A DNA stretch of 64,000 nt from Thioploca sp. (lineage in GTDB: Bacteria > Pseudomonadota > Gammaproteobacteria > Beggiatoales > Beggiatoaceae): assembly GCA_012032555.1 (NCBI GenBank), contig JAAUSR010000012.1:44828-108827 (forward strand), written 5' to 3'. Under the pieces are notes generated by a model. That model searched no databases, was not told the DNA's origin, and was given only the letters and a program-made list of their open reading frames with translations. Positions 1 to 8,776 of the stretch are shown here, piece by piece. Position 1 is the stretch's first letter, and the number at the start of each line of letters is the position of its first letter. A program made the translations under genes and the position numbers.

Positions 1-1083
1 GATACTTTAGAACCAATTGCTGAAACCAAAGCTTGGAATTGGCAACAAGGTGCAAGGTTACAGTGGTTACCAAACACTCATTCCAGCATCATCTATAACA
101 CGATAGAAAATAATTCTATAAATAGTGTTGTTTTAGATCTATCCACCCAAACTCAAAAGATTCTACCTTTCTCTATTGCAGCTATTAGCCCAAGTGGACA
201 GATAGCGCTCTCACCTCATTTTGGACGATTGGGTAAATATTGGCCGGCTTATGGTTATGCTGGGATTGAATCACCTTATATCGATGAATTAGCACCGGCT
301 GAAGATGGCTTGTGGCAAATAGACTTGGTTACTGGAGAAGTATCATTACGCTTCTCGCTGCTGGAGATGCTTGAACAGGAAATGCTAACTCAATTGCCAA
401 ACACCGTACATTTTATTGCTCATCCTAGTTTCAGTCCCCATGGTAACCACTTTGCTTTTATGCACCGTTTTATGACACCGGATGGTGCCCTTTACTCTCG
501 TCTATTTATTAGCGATACCAATGGTTCGAATTATCACCTATTAGCAGAAGAAAAAGTGAGTCATTTTGATTGGTACGATGACAATACCATTCTCGTTTGG
601 ACACGATTTAGCGGCAAATCGTTAACCTCAATCCGCCGTAGTCACTTACTCGTTAACCCACTATTCATGCCAATCATCCGCAAATTGCGTCAATTAGCGC
701 CTCGTCTTAAGCAATCCTTGTTTAAAGAAGGCTATTACCTAATAGATATTCATGATCCCCAAAATCGACAAATCGTGGGGATGGGATTACTGGAACAAGA
801 TGGTCACCCGATGTTTTCAACAGATAGACAATGGATAGTAACCGATACTTATCCCGATAAAAACCATAATCAAACTTTGATTTTATTTAATCAAATTACT
901 AACCAACGTATTGATATTGGCAAATTTCAAGCTAAGGAAATAACCAATAGTGATATTAAATGTGATTTACATCCTCGTTGGAATCGAGCTAATACGCGTT
1001 TATGTATTGATTCAACCCACAATGGCATCAGACAGTGTTTAATTATCGACCCAACCATGGTACTACATCAGTCTTACTATTAA
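1..1083 (+). CDS. Beta-propeller (TolB/WD40-like) protein, 5' end outside window
   Basis: The reading frame is open from the first base, so the start lies upstream and about 360 C-terminal residues are visible. The protein repeats short blocks of the form SPxGxxxA...LxxxDxxxG typical of TolB/WD40-like propellers, for example FSPHGNHFAF and HPRWNRANTRLCIDS. No catalytic motif is recognised. It is followed after 28 bases by a Trm112-like/methyltransferase gene, then an FkbM methyltransferase and a glycosyltransferase on the same strand, so a role in glycan or surface-polymer processing is inferred from context only. Family level (beta-propeller) is fairly secure; function is unknown. Confidence 0.6.
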   Translation, partial: DTLEPIAETKAWNWQQGARLQWLPNTHSSIIYNTIENNSINSVVLDLSTQTQKILPFSIAAISPSGQIALSPHFGRLGKYWPAYGYAGIESPYIDELAPAEDGLWQIDLVTGEVSLRFSLLEMLEQEMLTQLPNTVHFIAHPSFSPHGNHFAFMHRFMTPDGALYSRLFISDTNGSNYHLLAEEKVSHFDWYDDNTILVWTRFSGKSLTSIRRSHLLVNPLFMPIIRKLRQLAPRLKQSLFKEGYYLIDIHDPQNRQIVGMGLLEQDGHPMFSTDRQWIVTDTYPDKNHNQTLILFNQITNQRIDIGKFQAKEITNSDIKCDLHPRWNRANTRLCIDSTHNGIRQCLIIDPTMVLHQSYY

Positions 1084-1111
1084 TTCTATAACCATCTGTT
1101 GTTACAAATTT

Positions 1112-1378
1112 ATGGATAAATCAATTATGCTGGAGAAATTGAGAGATATCTTACAATGTCCGGAATGTCAAAGTGAAATCAAAATTCATCCTCATGAAAT
1201 TGTTTGTCAAACTTGTCTAAAACAGTTTCCTATAAAAAATAATGTACCTTTATTTTCTATTGAAGAAATTGAAAAAAAGGCCTTATTACAACACCCGAAA
1301 AGAAAATCTTACATAACCTCAAAGAAAAATTTCCAGTTCTCACCTTATTACCAAAATTACTTAAAACACCCTCATTAA
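1112..1378 (+). CDS. Trm112-like zinc-ribbon segment, N-terminal part of a split methyltransferase
   Basis: The 88-residue frame starts with a zinc ribbon with two CxxC pairs (C16-C19 and C32-C35) followed by FPIKNNVPLF, the usual Trm112/YcaR pattern. In many bacteria this ribbon is the N-terminus of a class I methyltransferase. Here the methyltransferase continues in the -1 frame from about 1279, and after the poly-A at 1272-1278 this frame no longer looks protein-like. The true product is probably one protein of about 295 residues ending at 1998. Either one A is missing from the run or the ribosome slips there. A freestanding Trm112-like protein is less likely. Confidence 0.7.
   Translation: MDKSIMLEKLRDILQCPECQSEIKIHPHEIVCQTCLKQFPIKNNVPLFSIEEIEKKALLQHPKRKSYITSKKNFQFSPYYQNYLKHPH
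1273..1279 (+). other. A_AAA_AAG slippery heptamer joining Trm112-like and methyltransferase frames
   Basis: The zero frame reads GAA AAA AAG. A one-base backward slip puts the ribosome exactly into the frame that carries the methyltransferase (next codon GGC at 1279). A_AAA_AAG is the classic bacterial -1 site used by dnaX and several insertion sequences. No strong upstream Shine-Dalgarno-like stimulator or downstream stem is visible, and a missing A in the run would look identical. Confidence 0.4.
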
Positions 1379-1998
1379 AATACCTCACTCGAGGCAAAGA
1401 TCGGTTGGAATCTTATGTCAAAAATATCGCTAATAACCCCGAAGCTATTATTTTAGATATTGGTGCGGGTAGAAAAAAATATCCGGAAACAATTACCCTT
1501 GACCTATACCATTATCCGGATATTGATCTGTGCGCTAATGCAGAGAAGTTACCTTTAAAGGATAACAGTGCTGACATGGTTTTAAATACTTCAGCGATGG
1601 AACATATGGTTAATATTGACAAAATACTTACTGAAATGGATCGGGTTTTAAAATCAGGTGGCTTCATTTTCGTAGCAACTCCTTTTGTTTTTCCTTATCA
1701 TCCCCAGCCATTTGATCTAACTAGATGGTCTGCAGATGGTTTAAAACGCCTATTTCCTAACTATACTTGTTTAGAATCGGGTAGTGTCAGGGGACCACAT
1801 GCTACGCTTCATCGAGTTATCTCCTCCTATTTTGCTTGGTTGTTCTCACTCGGAAATTATCCAATTTATCTTTTTTTATATATGGTGTTTAGTTGGGTTT
1901 TTCTACCTTTCGGCATATTAGATGCACTTCATGGTCAGTATCGACAGAAACAAAGTCCGCTGGATTGTATTGTTTATTTTATTGGGCAAAAGCCATGA
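1279..1998 (+). CDS. Class I SAM-dependent methyltransferase, C-terminal part of split gene
   Basis: This frame continues the Trm112-like segment and becomes clearly coding by about 1300. The SAM-binding motif I is ILDIGAGRKKY, followed by acidic motif II (LDLY), the post-motif LPLKDNSADMVLNTSAMEHM, and GGFIFVATPF. A hydrophobic stretch near the C-terminus (YPIYLFLYMVFSWVFLPFG) suggests membrane contact. Read without frameshift the only available start is TTG at 1405, which would omit about 40 conserved-looking residues, so fusion to the upstream frame is preferred. It belongs to the local glycan-modification cluster; the substrate is unknown. Confidence 0.72.
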   Translation, partial: GLITTPEKKILHNLKEKFPVLTLLPKLLKTPSLKYLTRGKDRLESYVKNIANNPEAIILDIGAGRKKYPETITLDLYHYPDIDLCANAEKLPLKDNSADMVLNTSAMEHMVNIDKILTEMDRVLKSGGFIFVATPFVFPYHPQPFDLTRWSADGLKRLFPNYTCLESGSVRGPHATLHRVISSYFAWLFSLGNYPIYLFLYMVFSWVFLPFGILDALHGQYRQKQSPLDCIVYFIGQKP

Positions 1999-2048
1999 TT
2001 TCTTATTACTATTGAAATAACTATTTCTTCAAGTAAATCGTGAATTAA

Positions 2049-2849
2049 ATGATAGTAAATAAAATAAGACAACTTGTTCCACGCCACTTAAAAAGTACTA
2101 TTACCCAGATATTATGTCACCAATCGGTAGGGTATTTATTAGCTAAAATCTATGCTGATAAGATACCGAGCCGTGGAATATCTATTTTAACAGCTAGTTC
2201 TAGAATTACTAATCAGACTAAAGCGAGTCTATTTTGGCGTCTTTACGAAAGAGCGGAAATTGGTTTTATTCAATATTACCTCCGGTCAGGTCAAGATGTA
2301 ATAGAACTAGGCGGGAGTATAGGTGTTACTTCTTGTTATATCCTAAAAAAATTAAATACAGCCGCAAAATTTTTAACTTTAGAAGCGGATCCAGAACTAG
2401 CCGATTTGTTAGAAACTAATCTAATTCTTAATAATCCTAATCGAAACTATACTGTCATCAATAAAGCGATTTCTTATAATTCCTCGAGTCATACTCAAGT
2501 AGAATATACGATAGGGCAACACAGTACTTCCGGAAAATTAGCTCATCAAGAAACCAGAAAAAACCAGCAAACTTGTCTAGTTGAAACAATTACCTTAGCA
2601 GAACTCATTGCAGAGAACCAAATTGGCGAATATGTATTAGTATCGGATATTGAAGGCGCAGAATCTGGTATTTTTTTACATGATTCCAATAGTTTAAGTC
2701 AGTGTCAACAAATTATTATTGAATTACATGACACTCATCTTTCCGGTCAAACAATAACGATTGCTGATATGGTTAACTGGATAGGAAAACTTAATTTTAA
2801 ATTGATTGATCAACATGGACACGTTTTTGTCTTTCAAAAAATAAAATAA
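2049..2849 (+). CDS. FkbM family methyltransferase
   Basis: A 266-residue protein with the FkbM pattern: VIELGGSIG (84-92) as SAM motif I, LEADPEL (111-117) as motif II, then NKAISYNS and a late SDIEGAE segment that corresponds to the DIEGxE motif of the family. FkbM enzymes methylate hydroxyls, often on sugars or polyketides. It sits between another methyltransferase and a glycosyltransferase, with 14 bases to the next gene, so methylation of a surface polysaccharide is the likely role. The exact acceptor cannot be read from the sequence. Confidence 0.82.
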   Translation: MIVNKIRQLVPRHLKSTITQILCHQSVGYLLAKIYADKIPSRGISILTASSRITNQTKASLFWRLYERAEIGFIQYYLRSGQDVIELGGSIGVTSCYILKKLNTAAKFLTLEADPELADLLETNLILNNPNRNYTVINKAISYNSSSHTQVEYTIGQHSTSGKLAHQETRKNQQTCLVETITLAELIAENQIGEYVLVSDIEGAESGIFLHDSNSLSQCQQIIIELHDTHLSGQTITIADMVNWIGKLNFKLIDQHGHVFVFQKIK

Positions 2850-2863
2850 GAGGAATTAAAATT

Positions 2864-4057
2864 ATGCCTTATTCTTTGGCCGTTTTAAGTTATCATCCCA
2901 TGCCCTATCATGTTGCTTTTTATCGTGCTTTACATCAAGAGCCACGTATAACAGAAACCATACTTTACCTGGATGACTTTGGAGTTCGGGAACAATTTGA
3001 TCCCGAGTTTAATCAAAAATTGACTTGGGATAATGATATTCTGGCTGGTTACAATTATAAATTTTTTAAAAACTTTACTTGGAATCCCTTTAAAGCACCC
3101 TTTGGTCGAATTAATCCCGGTATCTTTTTTGAAATTGCTTTTAGTCATTACGATGCCGTATTACTCGATTATGCAACGGTTAGTACTTGGTTTGCTTATA
3201 CTGCTGCTCAATTAACCCATCGACTGGTAATAATGCGTGCTGAAGCTGATCTGGATAAACCTTATAAAAGTAAATGGAGTCAGTTGAAAGAACGTTTTTT
3301 ATCCACTTGGTTAAACCATTGTGATGCAGTTATGTATAGTTGCGAGAAAAATCGTCAATATTTTAAAGCCTTTGGTGTTACTGATGACAAGTTATTTCCT
3401 ATTCTCAGTTCGGTTGATAACGCTTACTATCACTCATTACTAACGTCTCGTTTGCAATTACGCACAACTCAACGACAAAAATATAACTTACCGCCAGAAG
3501 CTATTGTCGCCATATTTTCTGGACGCTTAATTGAACGTAAAAAACCGCTAGATTTATTAGCGGCATATAAAAAGATTATTACTCAACAGCCCAATTTATG
3601 GTTAGTTTATATTGGTGATGGGCCCTTACGTGAAACCATTGAGCAAGAGGCGCGTCAGGCGAATTTAGATCAAGTAATTTGTGTGGGGTTTCGTAACCAA
3701 TCTGAATTACCGGCTCATTATATGATGGCTGATTTTTTTGTGATGCCCTCAGAATGGGATCCAACACCTAAAGCGTTAAATGAAGCTGTAGTTTGTGGAT
3801 TACCTAGCATTGTTTCTACCGGAATTGGTCAAGCTAATGATCTGATTATCAATGCGGTTAATGGTTTGGTATTTGAAGTGGGTAACATCGAACAGTTGGC
3901 TCAAGCATTACTCACATTGAGCCAAGATCCGGCACTAAGAGAAAAATTTTCTCAACAACTCCAAGTAACCGCTGCAGAATGGTGCCCAGAAAAAAATGTT
4001 GCTGGGGTTGTAGCCGCACTTGAATATGCGTTAGATAAAAATAACCATTGTCCTTGA
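2864..4057 (+). CDS. Glycosyltransferase family 4 (GT-B fold)
   Basis: A 397-residue protein in GT-B layout. The C-terminal half has IFSGRLIERKKPLDLL, YIGDGPLRE and the sugar-nucleotide binding region SEWDPTPKALNEAVVCGLP, which matches the E-x7-E motif of GT4 retaining transferases. The N-terminal half begins SLAVLSYHPMPYHVAFYRAL, typical of the acceptor domain. The start is preceded by AGGAATTAAAATT, a good ribosome binding site. It closes the four-gene glycan cluster at the left end. Donor and acceptor sugars are not predictable. Confidence 0.85.
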   Translation: MPYSLAVLSYHPMPYHVAFYRALHQEPRITETILYLDDFGVREQFDPEFNQKLTWDNDILAGYNYKFFKNFTWNPFKAPFGRINPGIFFEIAFSHYDAVLLDYATVSTWFAYTAAQLTHRLVIMRAEADLDKPYKSKWSQLKERFLSTWLNHCDAVMYSCEKNRQYFKAFGVTDDKLFPILSSVDNAYYHSLLTSRLQLRTTQRQKYNLPPEAIVAIFSGRLIERKKPLDLLAAYKKIITQQPNLWLVYIGDGPLRETIEQEARQANLDQVICVGFRNQSELPAHYMMADFFVMPSEWDPTPKALNEAVVCGLPSIVSTGIGQANDLIINAVNGLVFEVGNIEQLAQALLTLSQDPALREKFSQQLQVTAAEWCPEKNVAGVVAALEYALDKNNHCP

Positions 4058-4372
4058 AACCAAAAATTTCTCTCTTGGTCACTGTTGACTGTCAACTCAC
4101 GTCGACTCGATTGTTGCTGCCCCCGATCCAAATTATTTAAGATTCTAACCTCAATTTATAACAAGCTATTCTACTCAAATAATTTGTGCCTCTAATTGGA
4201 TAACTTTTTTAAACAGAGAGTATTCCGAGTTTTATTGTATAAATGATTAATATATATCAAATTTACTTTAAATAAAATTTAGTATGACTAGATATTAAAA
4301 TAATAGTGTTGTAGCATTGGATAGCTTCTCGTTGGTTATTTAATTTACTCAACCTGAAATAAGGAGGATAAA
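4058..4372. other. Intergenic region, no gene seen
   Basis: The 315 bases between the glycosyltransferase and the SH3-LysM gene are AT-rich with stops in all frames. The end carries AAGGAGG at about 4363-4369, a near-perfect Shine-Dalgarno for the next gene. No convincing terminator or RNA gene was recognised. Confidence 0.5.
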
Positions 4373-5092
4373 ATGCAGCAAGGGAAAAAATTATTAATCA
4401 GTGTAATTAGCGTACTCGCTCTGTGGCAATCGTCGGTAATTGCCGCTGAGGAATGTTCTTATCACGTGGTTAAAGTCAAAGAAAAAGATAGTCTCTTAAT
4501 CCGGTTTGGACCCCATGTTAAATATAAAAAACTGGGTTCTATACCACATGATGGCACTAAAATCCAAGTCACGGGTCCTGAATTAGAAGTGGGTAAGTCA
4601 CATTGGATACCCATAGCGTACCAGGGAATCACGGGTTGGGTTAATCAAGGTTATCTAAAATCAGATTGTCCCATAACCACCGCAACAGCGTCGAAAACAG
4701 CTACAACAATTTCTGAACCGATTCCAGATTATCATACCGTTGCTGAAGGAGAAACCTTATTTGGTCTTTCACAACAGTATGGTGCAACTGTTGAAGAAAT
4801 GGCGCACTGGAACGAATTAAAACCCCCTTATAACTTGTCTGCGGGTCAATCTTTACGAGTATCACCACCAACCTGTTTCTATCGGGTTATTAAAGTAAAA
4901 GCTAATGATATGCTTTGGGTACGTTCTGAACCGGATGTCAAGTCAAAACGGGTGGGTGGTATTCCTCATGATGAGACAGAAGTTGAAGTGACCGGGGCAG
5001 AAAAAGAAATTGATAAATCTAGTTGGGTACCGGTGAGTTATAAAGGCATAACGGGTTGGGTTAATAGTAATTATCTGGAAAAAAATTGCTAG
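4373..5092 (+). CDS. Secreted SH3b-LysM-SH3b protein
   Basis: A 239-residue protein with a signal peptide (residues 1-25, ending VIAA) and no membrane anchor. A bacterial SH3 domain spans about 30-100, a LysM domain 119-164 (YHTVAEGETLFGLSQQYG...), and a second SH3 domain 169-239. The two SH3 domains are clearly related, both ending GITGWVN plus a tyrosine and a Cys, so they arose by internal duplication. LysM binds peptidoglycan and SH3b domains commonly bind cell-wall peptides, so a periplasmic cell-wall binding role is likely. No catalytic domain is present. Translation is driven by AAGGAGG just upstream. Confidence 0.85.
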   Translation: MQQGKKLLISVISVLALWQSSVIAAEECSYHVVKVKEKDSLLIRFGPHVKYKKLGSIPHDGTKIQVTGPELEVGKSHWIPIAYQGITGWVNQGYLKSDCPITTATASKTATTISEPIPDYHTVAEGETLFGLSQQYGATVEEMAHWNELKPPYNLSAGQSLRVSPPTCFYRVIKVKANDMLWVRSEPDVKSKRVGGIPHDETEVEVTGAEKEIDKSSWVPVSYKGITGWVNSNYLEKNC

Positions 5093-5099
5093 TAATTAT

Positions 5100-5135
5100 A
5101 TGGAGTTAGACTAAAAAATTAAGAGCTAACTCCAT
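5100..5135. terminator. Hairpin between convergent genes
   Basis: Perfect 10-base arms ATGGAGTTAG (5100-5109) and CTAACTCCAT (5126-5135) flank a 16-base loop, directly after the SH3-LysM gene and overlapping the stop of the opposing ygfX-like gene. There is no clear T-run on either side. Its position suggests a shared bidirectional terminator or 3' end stabiliser. Confidence 0.5.
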
Positions 5136-5571
5136 GATGACACTCGAAATTAGCGTGGCGAATATGAACTCGCAAATGACGAAATGTTTGTAGATCTAAC
5201 GCATCCGGAAAAAGAACTAGCGCATGCCGCTGACCTTTTACCCTTAATATAACTAACAAAGGATGGCTATAACTCCCTGATGCAATTTGAGTTTCTTGTC
5301 CTGAGAGTAGTTTGACTTTGATACAGTCGGATATTTTATCATCGTATAAAATACATCCATATAATGAATGATTGATGAATAATAAGTGTCGGCGAGTGCT
5401 ATACCAGAAACTCACTAAGATAAATAACCCCATACCGAATTTAGTGAGTGAAGATAAAGCCAGTGTAAATAATAATAATAGTGCTCCATTATGTAATATG
5501 ATTAATATTAGCGCGAGACGTTTAGAAAAACTCGGTTTGAGACAAATGGGAATAGTAAAGTCAGACATCAT
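5119..5571 (-). CDS. YgfX/CptA-like small membrane protein
   Basis: About 150 residues. After the short start (MMSDFTIPICLKPS) there are two adjacent hydrophobic segments (LALILIILHNGALLLLFTLAL and FGMGLFILVSFW), then a soluble beta-rich tail with HPLLVILRVKGQRHALVLFPDALDLQTFRHLRVHIR. That last block, LLPDALDxxxFRxLRV, is the hallmark of the YgfX (CptA, DUF1434) family of gammaproteobacteria. YgfX is usually encoded with SdhE; no sdhE is seen here, so it stands alone. In E. coli it has been linked to cytoskeletal proteins and flavinylation control. The start is ATG at 5571; an upstream TTG at 5589 is less likely. Confidence 0.7.
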   Translation of the reverse strand: MMSDFTIPICLKPSFSKRLALILIILHNGALLLLFTLALSSLTKFGMGLFILVSFWYSTRRHLLFINHSLYGCILYDDKISDCIKVKLLSGQETQIASGSYSHPLLVILRVKGQRHALVLFPDALDLQTFRHLRVHIRHANFECHHGVSS

Positions 5572-5851
5572 CTTGATGATGAATCTCAATGGGTCAATTT
5601 ATAAAAGTATATTAATATATTGACTTTTTTTGGGGATGAAACAAGAGGTCATGGTCGTAACGAATCCTTAAAATAAGATTATGATTTTTGTCTGCAGTTT
5701 CGCTTTAGGTCTCAACGAAACGATGATGCTAAAACTACCAATTAACTAAAATATTAATTTTAATTCTATTGGTGGTTGCAATCTCGGGTTCCGTTAAACT
5801 GATATCACGCTCAGTTTAGTACTACCGAAAATTAAATCCTTACCTAACGCT

Positions 5852-8059
5852 ATGACATTACGTAAAAAAACATTATTGATTATCGGCAGCGCACTTGTAG
5901 GGTTATTGTTACTCTTATTGATGGTTTCTTCAACTATTTTATTAAAAGAATTTATTGCTTTTGAGAATAGTAGTATTAAAAAAAATGTGAATAGCGCGAT
6001 TAATATTTTAGCGAATGAATTAACTGAATTAGGTATAATAGCAACAAGTCATGCGATTGGAGATGACATTTATGCTTATATGGTGAATAATGATGAAGCT
6101 TATATTGTATCCCATTATACCCCGGCTATTTTTGAAACATTAAACTTAAATGTGTTGATACTATTAAATCTTAAGGGTGAAATCCAGTTTAGTCGAGCTT
6201 ATAATACTGCCCAACATGAATTAGAATCGATTTCACCTAATCTTCAGGCGCATTTTGGGGAACAAAGTTTATTTAGATATCACCCCGATACTAACAATCA
6301 AATGACCGGTTTACTGTTACTGCAAAAGCAAGTGTTGTTGGTTGCTAGTCGTCCCATATTAACTAGCCTTAAACAAGGTCCAAGTCGAGGTACTTTAATA
6401 ATGGGACGCTTTTTAAATGCGTTGGAAATTCAAAAATTAAATAACCTAACTCAATTGACTATCAATATCCAACCCCTTCATCATCAGACTTTTTCCACTA
6501 CTGTAACTCCAGTTACTGAGGTAAAAAGTCAACCCCCTCTCGTTCAAATTATGAATGATAACCGTATTGCTGGTTATACCCTATTGAAAGATATTTACCA
6601 ACAGCCTGCTGCCCTATTACGAATAGAAATGCCGAGAGAAATTTACCAACATGGATTAACGAGTTTATGGTATTTATGTGGAATTGTATTGATATTTGCA
6701 GTTATTTTATCTGGTTTGATTTTATGGTTATTTGAGCGTTTAGTACTGGCTCGATTAGCCTTATTAAGTCATGAAGTGATGCAAATAGACACCACTGGCA
6801 ATCTATCAACAGTCACCGTAATTGGACAAGATGAACTTTCTAGGTTAGCAATGGCTATTAATAATATGTTAGAACAAGCAGATATTTACCACGAACGTCT
6901 TCGGCGAAGCGAAGCGAGTCTGGCTGAGGCGCAGCGAATTGCGCATCTCGGTAATTGGGATTGGGATATTATTCATAATACTTTTTATTGCTCGGATGAG
7001 ATTTATCGAATCTTTGGACTGCGTCCGCGTTCGGTAGAGCCTGATTATGAATTATTTTTAACCGCAGTTCATCCGGATGATCGCAATTTGGTTTCGAGCC
7101 ATATTAATAAAGCCATGAGTGAAGATAAACTCTATAGCATTGAACATCGGATTATGCAACGGAATGGAACGATCCGTTACATTCATACCCGTGGTGAAAA
7201 AATTAAAGATGACACCGGTCAAGTTATCCACATTATCGGTACGGTACAAGATATTACTGAACGTCACCTCATCCAACAACAAACCTTACAATTACTAGAA
7301 GAAAATCGGTTTCTCGTCCATCGAACTCTTGCTATAAGAGAAGAGGAACATCGGAAATTAGCACGAGAATTGCACGATGAATTTGGTCAATGTATTACAG
7401 CCATTCAAGCGGATGCTGCTACGATTGCCAATCTTGCTCAAGATGATCAATCCCGTTGTTCAGCAAAAATTATCTTTAGCACGGAAGCTATCATGGCGGT
7501 TTCTACTCGAGTATATAATGTGGTTCATTCACGAATGCAAGAACTACATCCGAGTAGCTTAGATCAATTAGGTTTAGTGGATGCATTGCGAGAATTGATT
7601 ACGATATGGCAAGCTCGTCATCCACAAACAATTTGTAATTTTGAAGCAGAAGGTAATTTAGATCACCCCGCATTACATAAACATGAGGTGATCATGATTT
7701 CGGTTTATCGTATTGTGCAAGAATGCTTAACCAATGTAAGAAAGTATGCACAAGCACTTCAAGTCACTATCATTCTAAATGCTGATGTGGTAACACAACA
7801 ACTTATCGTTGGTATTCAAGATGATGGTCAGGGAATCAACCTCGAGCGACGTAAACGGGGATTAGGGTTAATCGGAATGCGTGAACGTGTTCAAGCTATA
7901 GATGGTCAATGGCTATTAGAAAGTGCCCCAGGACAAGGTGTAAAAATTGTTTTCACCATCCCGATTACGGAAGAAAATTTATATAAACATGCTAGGTGGG
8001 AACGAAGAGATGAAGAAATTGCGAAAAAATTATTAGAAAAATATGAGAAATTAACATGA
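5852..8059 (+). CDS. NarL-type sensor histidine kinase (CHASE4-like, HAMP, PAS, HisKA_3)
   Basis: A 735-residue membrane sensor kinase. TM1 lies at about 7-30, a periplasmic domain resembling CHASE4 at about 31-270, and TM2 at about 272-297. A HAMP segment follows, then a PAS/PAC domain (AHLGNWDWDI ... IGTVQDITE) at about 350-470. The HisKA_3 box AREL-H-DEFGQ has phospho-acceptor His508, and the ATPase domain has VQECLTNVRKYA, DDGQGI and RGLGLIGMRERV. It overlaps the response regulator gene by four bases (ATGA), so the two form a translationally coupled pair. The stimulus is unknown. Confidence 0.9.
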   Translation: MTLRKKTLLIIGSALVGLLLLLLMVSSTILLKEFIAFENSSIKKNVNSAINILANELTELGIIATSHAIGDDIYAYMVNNDEAYIVSHYTPAIFETLNLNVLILLNLKGEIQFSRAYNTAQHELESISPNLQAHFGEQSLFRYHPDTNNQMTGLLLLQKQVLLVASRPILTSLKQGPSRGTLIMGRFLNALEIQKLNNLTQLTINIQPLHHQTFSTTVTPVTEVKSQPPLVQIMNDNRIAGYTLLKDIYQQPAALLRIEMPREIYQHGLTSLWYLCGIVLIFAVILSGLILWLFERLVLARLALLSHEVMQIDTTGNLSTVTVIGQDELSRLAMAINNMLEQADIYHERLRRSEASLAEAQRIAHLGNWDWDIIHNTFYCSDEIYRIFGLRPRSVEPDYELFLTAVHPDDRNLVSSHINKAMSEDKLYSIEHRIMQRNGTIRYIHTRGEKIKDDTGQVIHIIGTVQDITERHLIQQQTLQLLEENRFLVHRTLAIREEEHRKLARELHDEFGQCITAIQADAATIANLAQDDQSRCSAKIIFSTEAIMAVSTRVYNVVHSRMQELHPSSLDQLGLVDALRELITIWQARHPQTICNFEAEGNLDHPALHKHEVIMISVYRIVQECLTNVRKYAQALQVTIILNADVVTQQLIVGIQDDGQGINLERRKRGLGLIGMRERVQAIDGQWLLESAPGQGVKIVFTIPITEENLYKHARWERRDEEIAKKLLEKYEKLT

Positions 8060-8700
8060 GTACTATTCAAGTATTGTTAGCTGATGATCACGAAGTAGTA
8101 CGGGCAGGGTATCGACGCTTGCTGGAAAATACCTTGGATATTCGGGTAATAGCGGAAGCCGCAGATGGTGATGAAGCCTATACGAATTACGTTAAACATC
8201 ATCCGGATGTCGTTATTATGGATTTATCAATGCCAGGTATGGACGGTTTTGGTGCGATTAGAAAAATCCTGGCTTATGATAAAAAAGCCCGGATTTTAAT
8301 TTTTAGTGTTTATGAAAATGAAATTTATCTCTGTCGAGTTTTAGATGAAGGGGTATTAGGGTACATCACGAAACGGAGTGCGGCTAGAGTTATGATTGAA
8401 GCAGTACGGCAAGTTGCGCAGGGTAAGACTTTTATCGGGCAAGAGATGCAATCTTATTTAGTCCATAAAAAATCTCCGGGTACTAGCCCATTGCGGGATC
8501 GGCTATCCCCTCGCGAATTTGAAGTATTTCTACTTCTAGCTCAAGGTAAAACTGTCAATGATATTGCTGAGATACTGAATTTGAGTTCAAAAACAGTGGG
8601 TCATCATTATACCCATATTAAAAATAAGCTCAAAGTTTCTAGCGTTGCAGAATTAACTCGAATTGCTATTCGAGAAGAATTATTGGACCCTAAAATTTAA
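8056..8700 (+). CDS. LuxR/NarL-family response regulator
   Basis: A 214-residue two-domain regulator. The receiver carries the acidic pair D10-D11, phospho-acceptor D56 (VVIMDLSMPGMDG) and K106 (YITKRSA). A LuxR-type helix-turn-helix occupies about 147-207 (LSPREFEVFLLLAQGKTVNDIAEILNLSSKTV). It is the partner of the histidine kinase whose stop codon it overlaps by four bases. It most resembles the UvrY/GacA branch, though that assignment is inference. Target genes are not evident nearby. Confidence 0.92.
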   Translation: MSTIQVLLADDHEVVRAGYRRLLENTLDIRVIAEAADGDEAYTNYVKHHPDVVIMDLSMPGMDGFGAIRKILAYDKKARILIFSVYENEIYLCRVLDEGVLGYITKRSAARVMIEAVRQVAQGKTFIGQEMQSYLVHKKSPGTSPLRDRLSPREFEVFLLLAQGKTVNDIAEILNLSSKTVGHHYTHIKNKLKVSSVAELTRIAIREELLDPKI

Positions 8701-8718
8701 ATTGACAGTAAAAGGATA

Positions 8719-8742
8719 AGGGATACTGACTTTAGCATCCCT
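8719..8742. terminator. Possible bidirectional hairpin
   Basis: Arms AGGGAT (8719-8724) and ATCCCT (8737-8742) surround a 12-base loop between the convergent regulator and hydrolase genes. There is no T-run, so this is a weak call. Confidence 0.3.
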
Positions 8743-8776
8743 AACTCGATAGAGAAGCGGTTATTAATTTACTTTT

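Noticed and set aside
4058..4372. Possible tRNA or riboswitch upstream of the SH3-LysM gene
   Set aside because: No cloverleaf, T-loop motif or conserved riboswitch core could be found.
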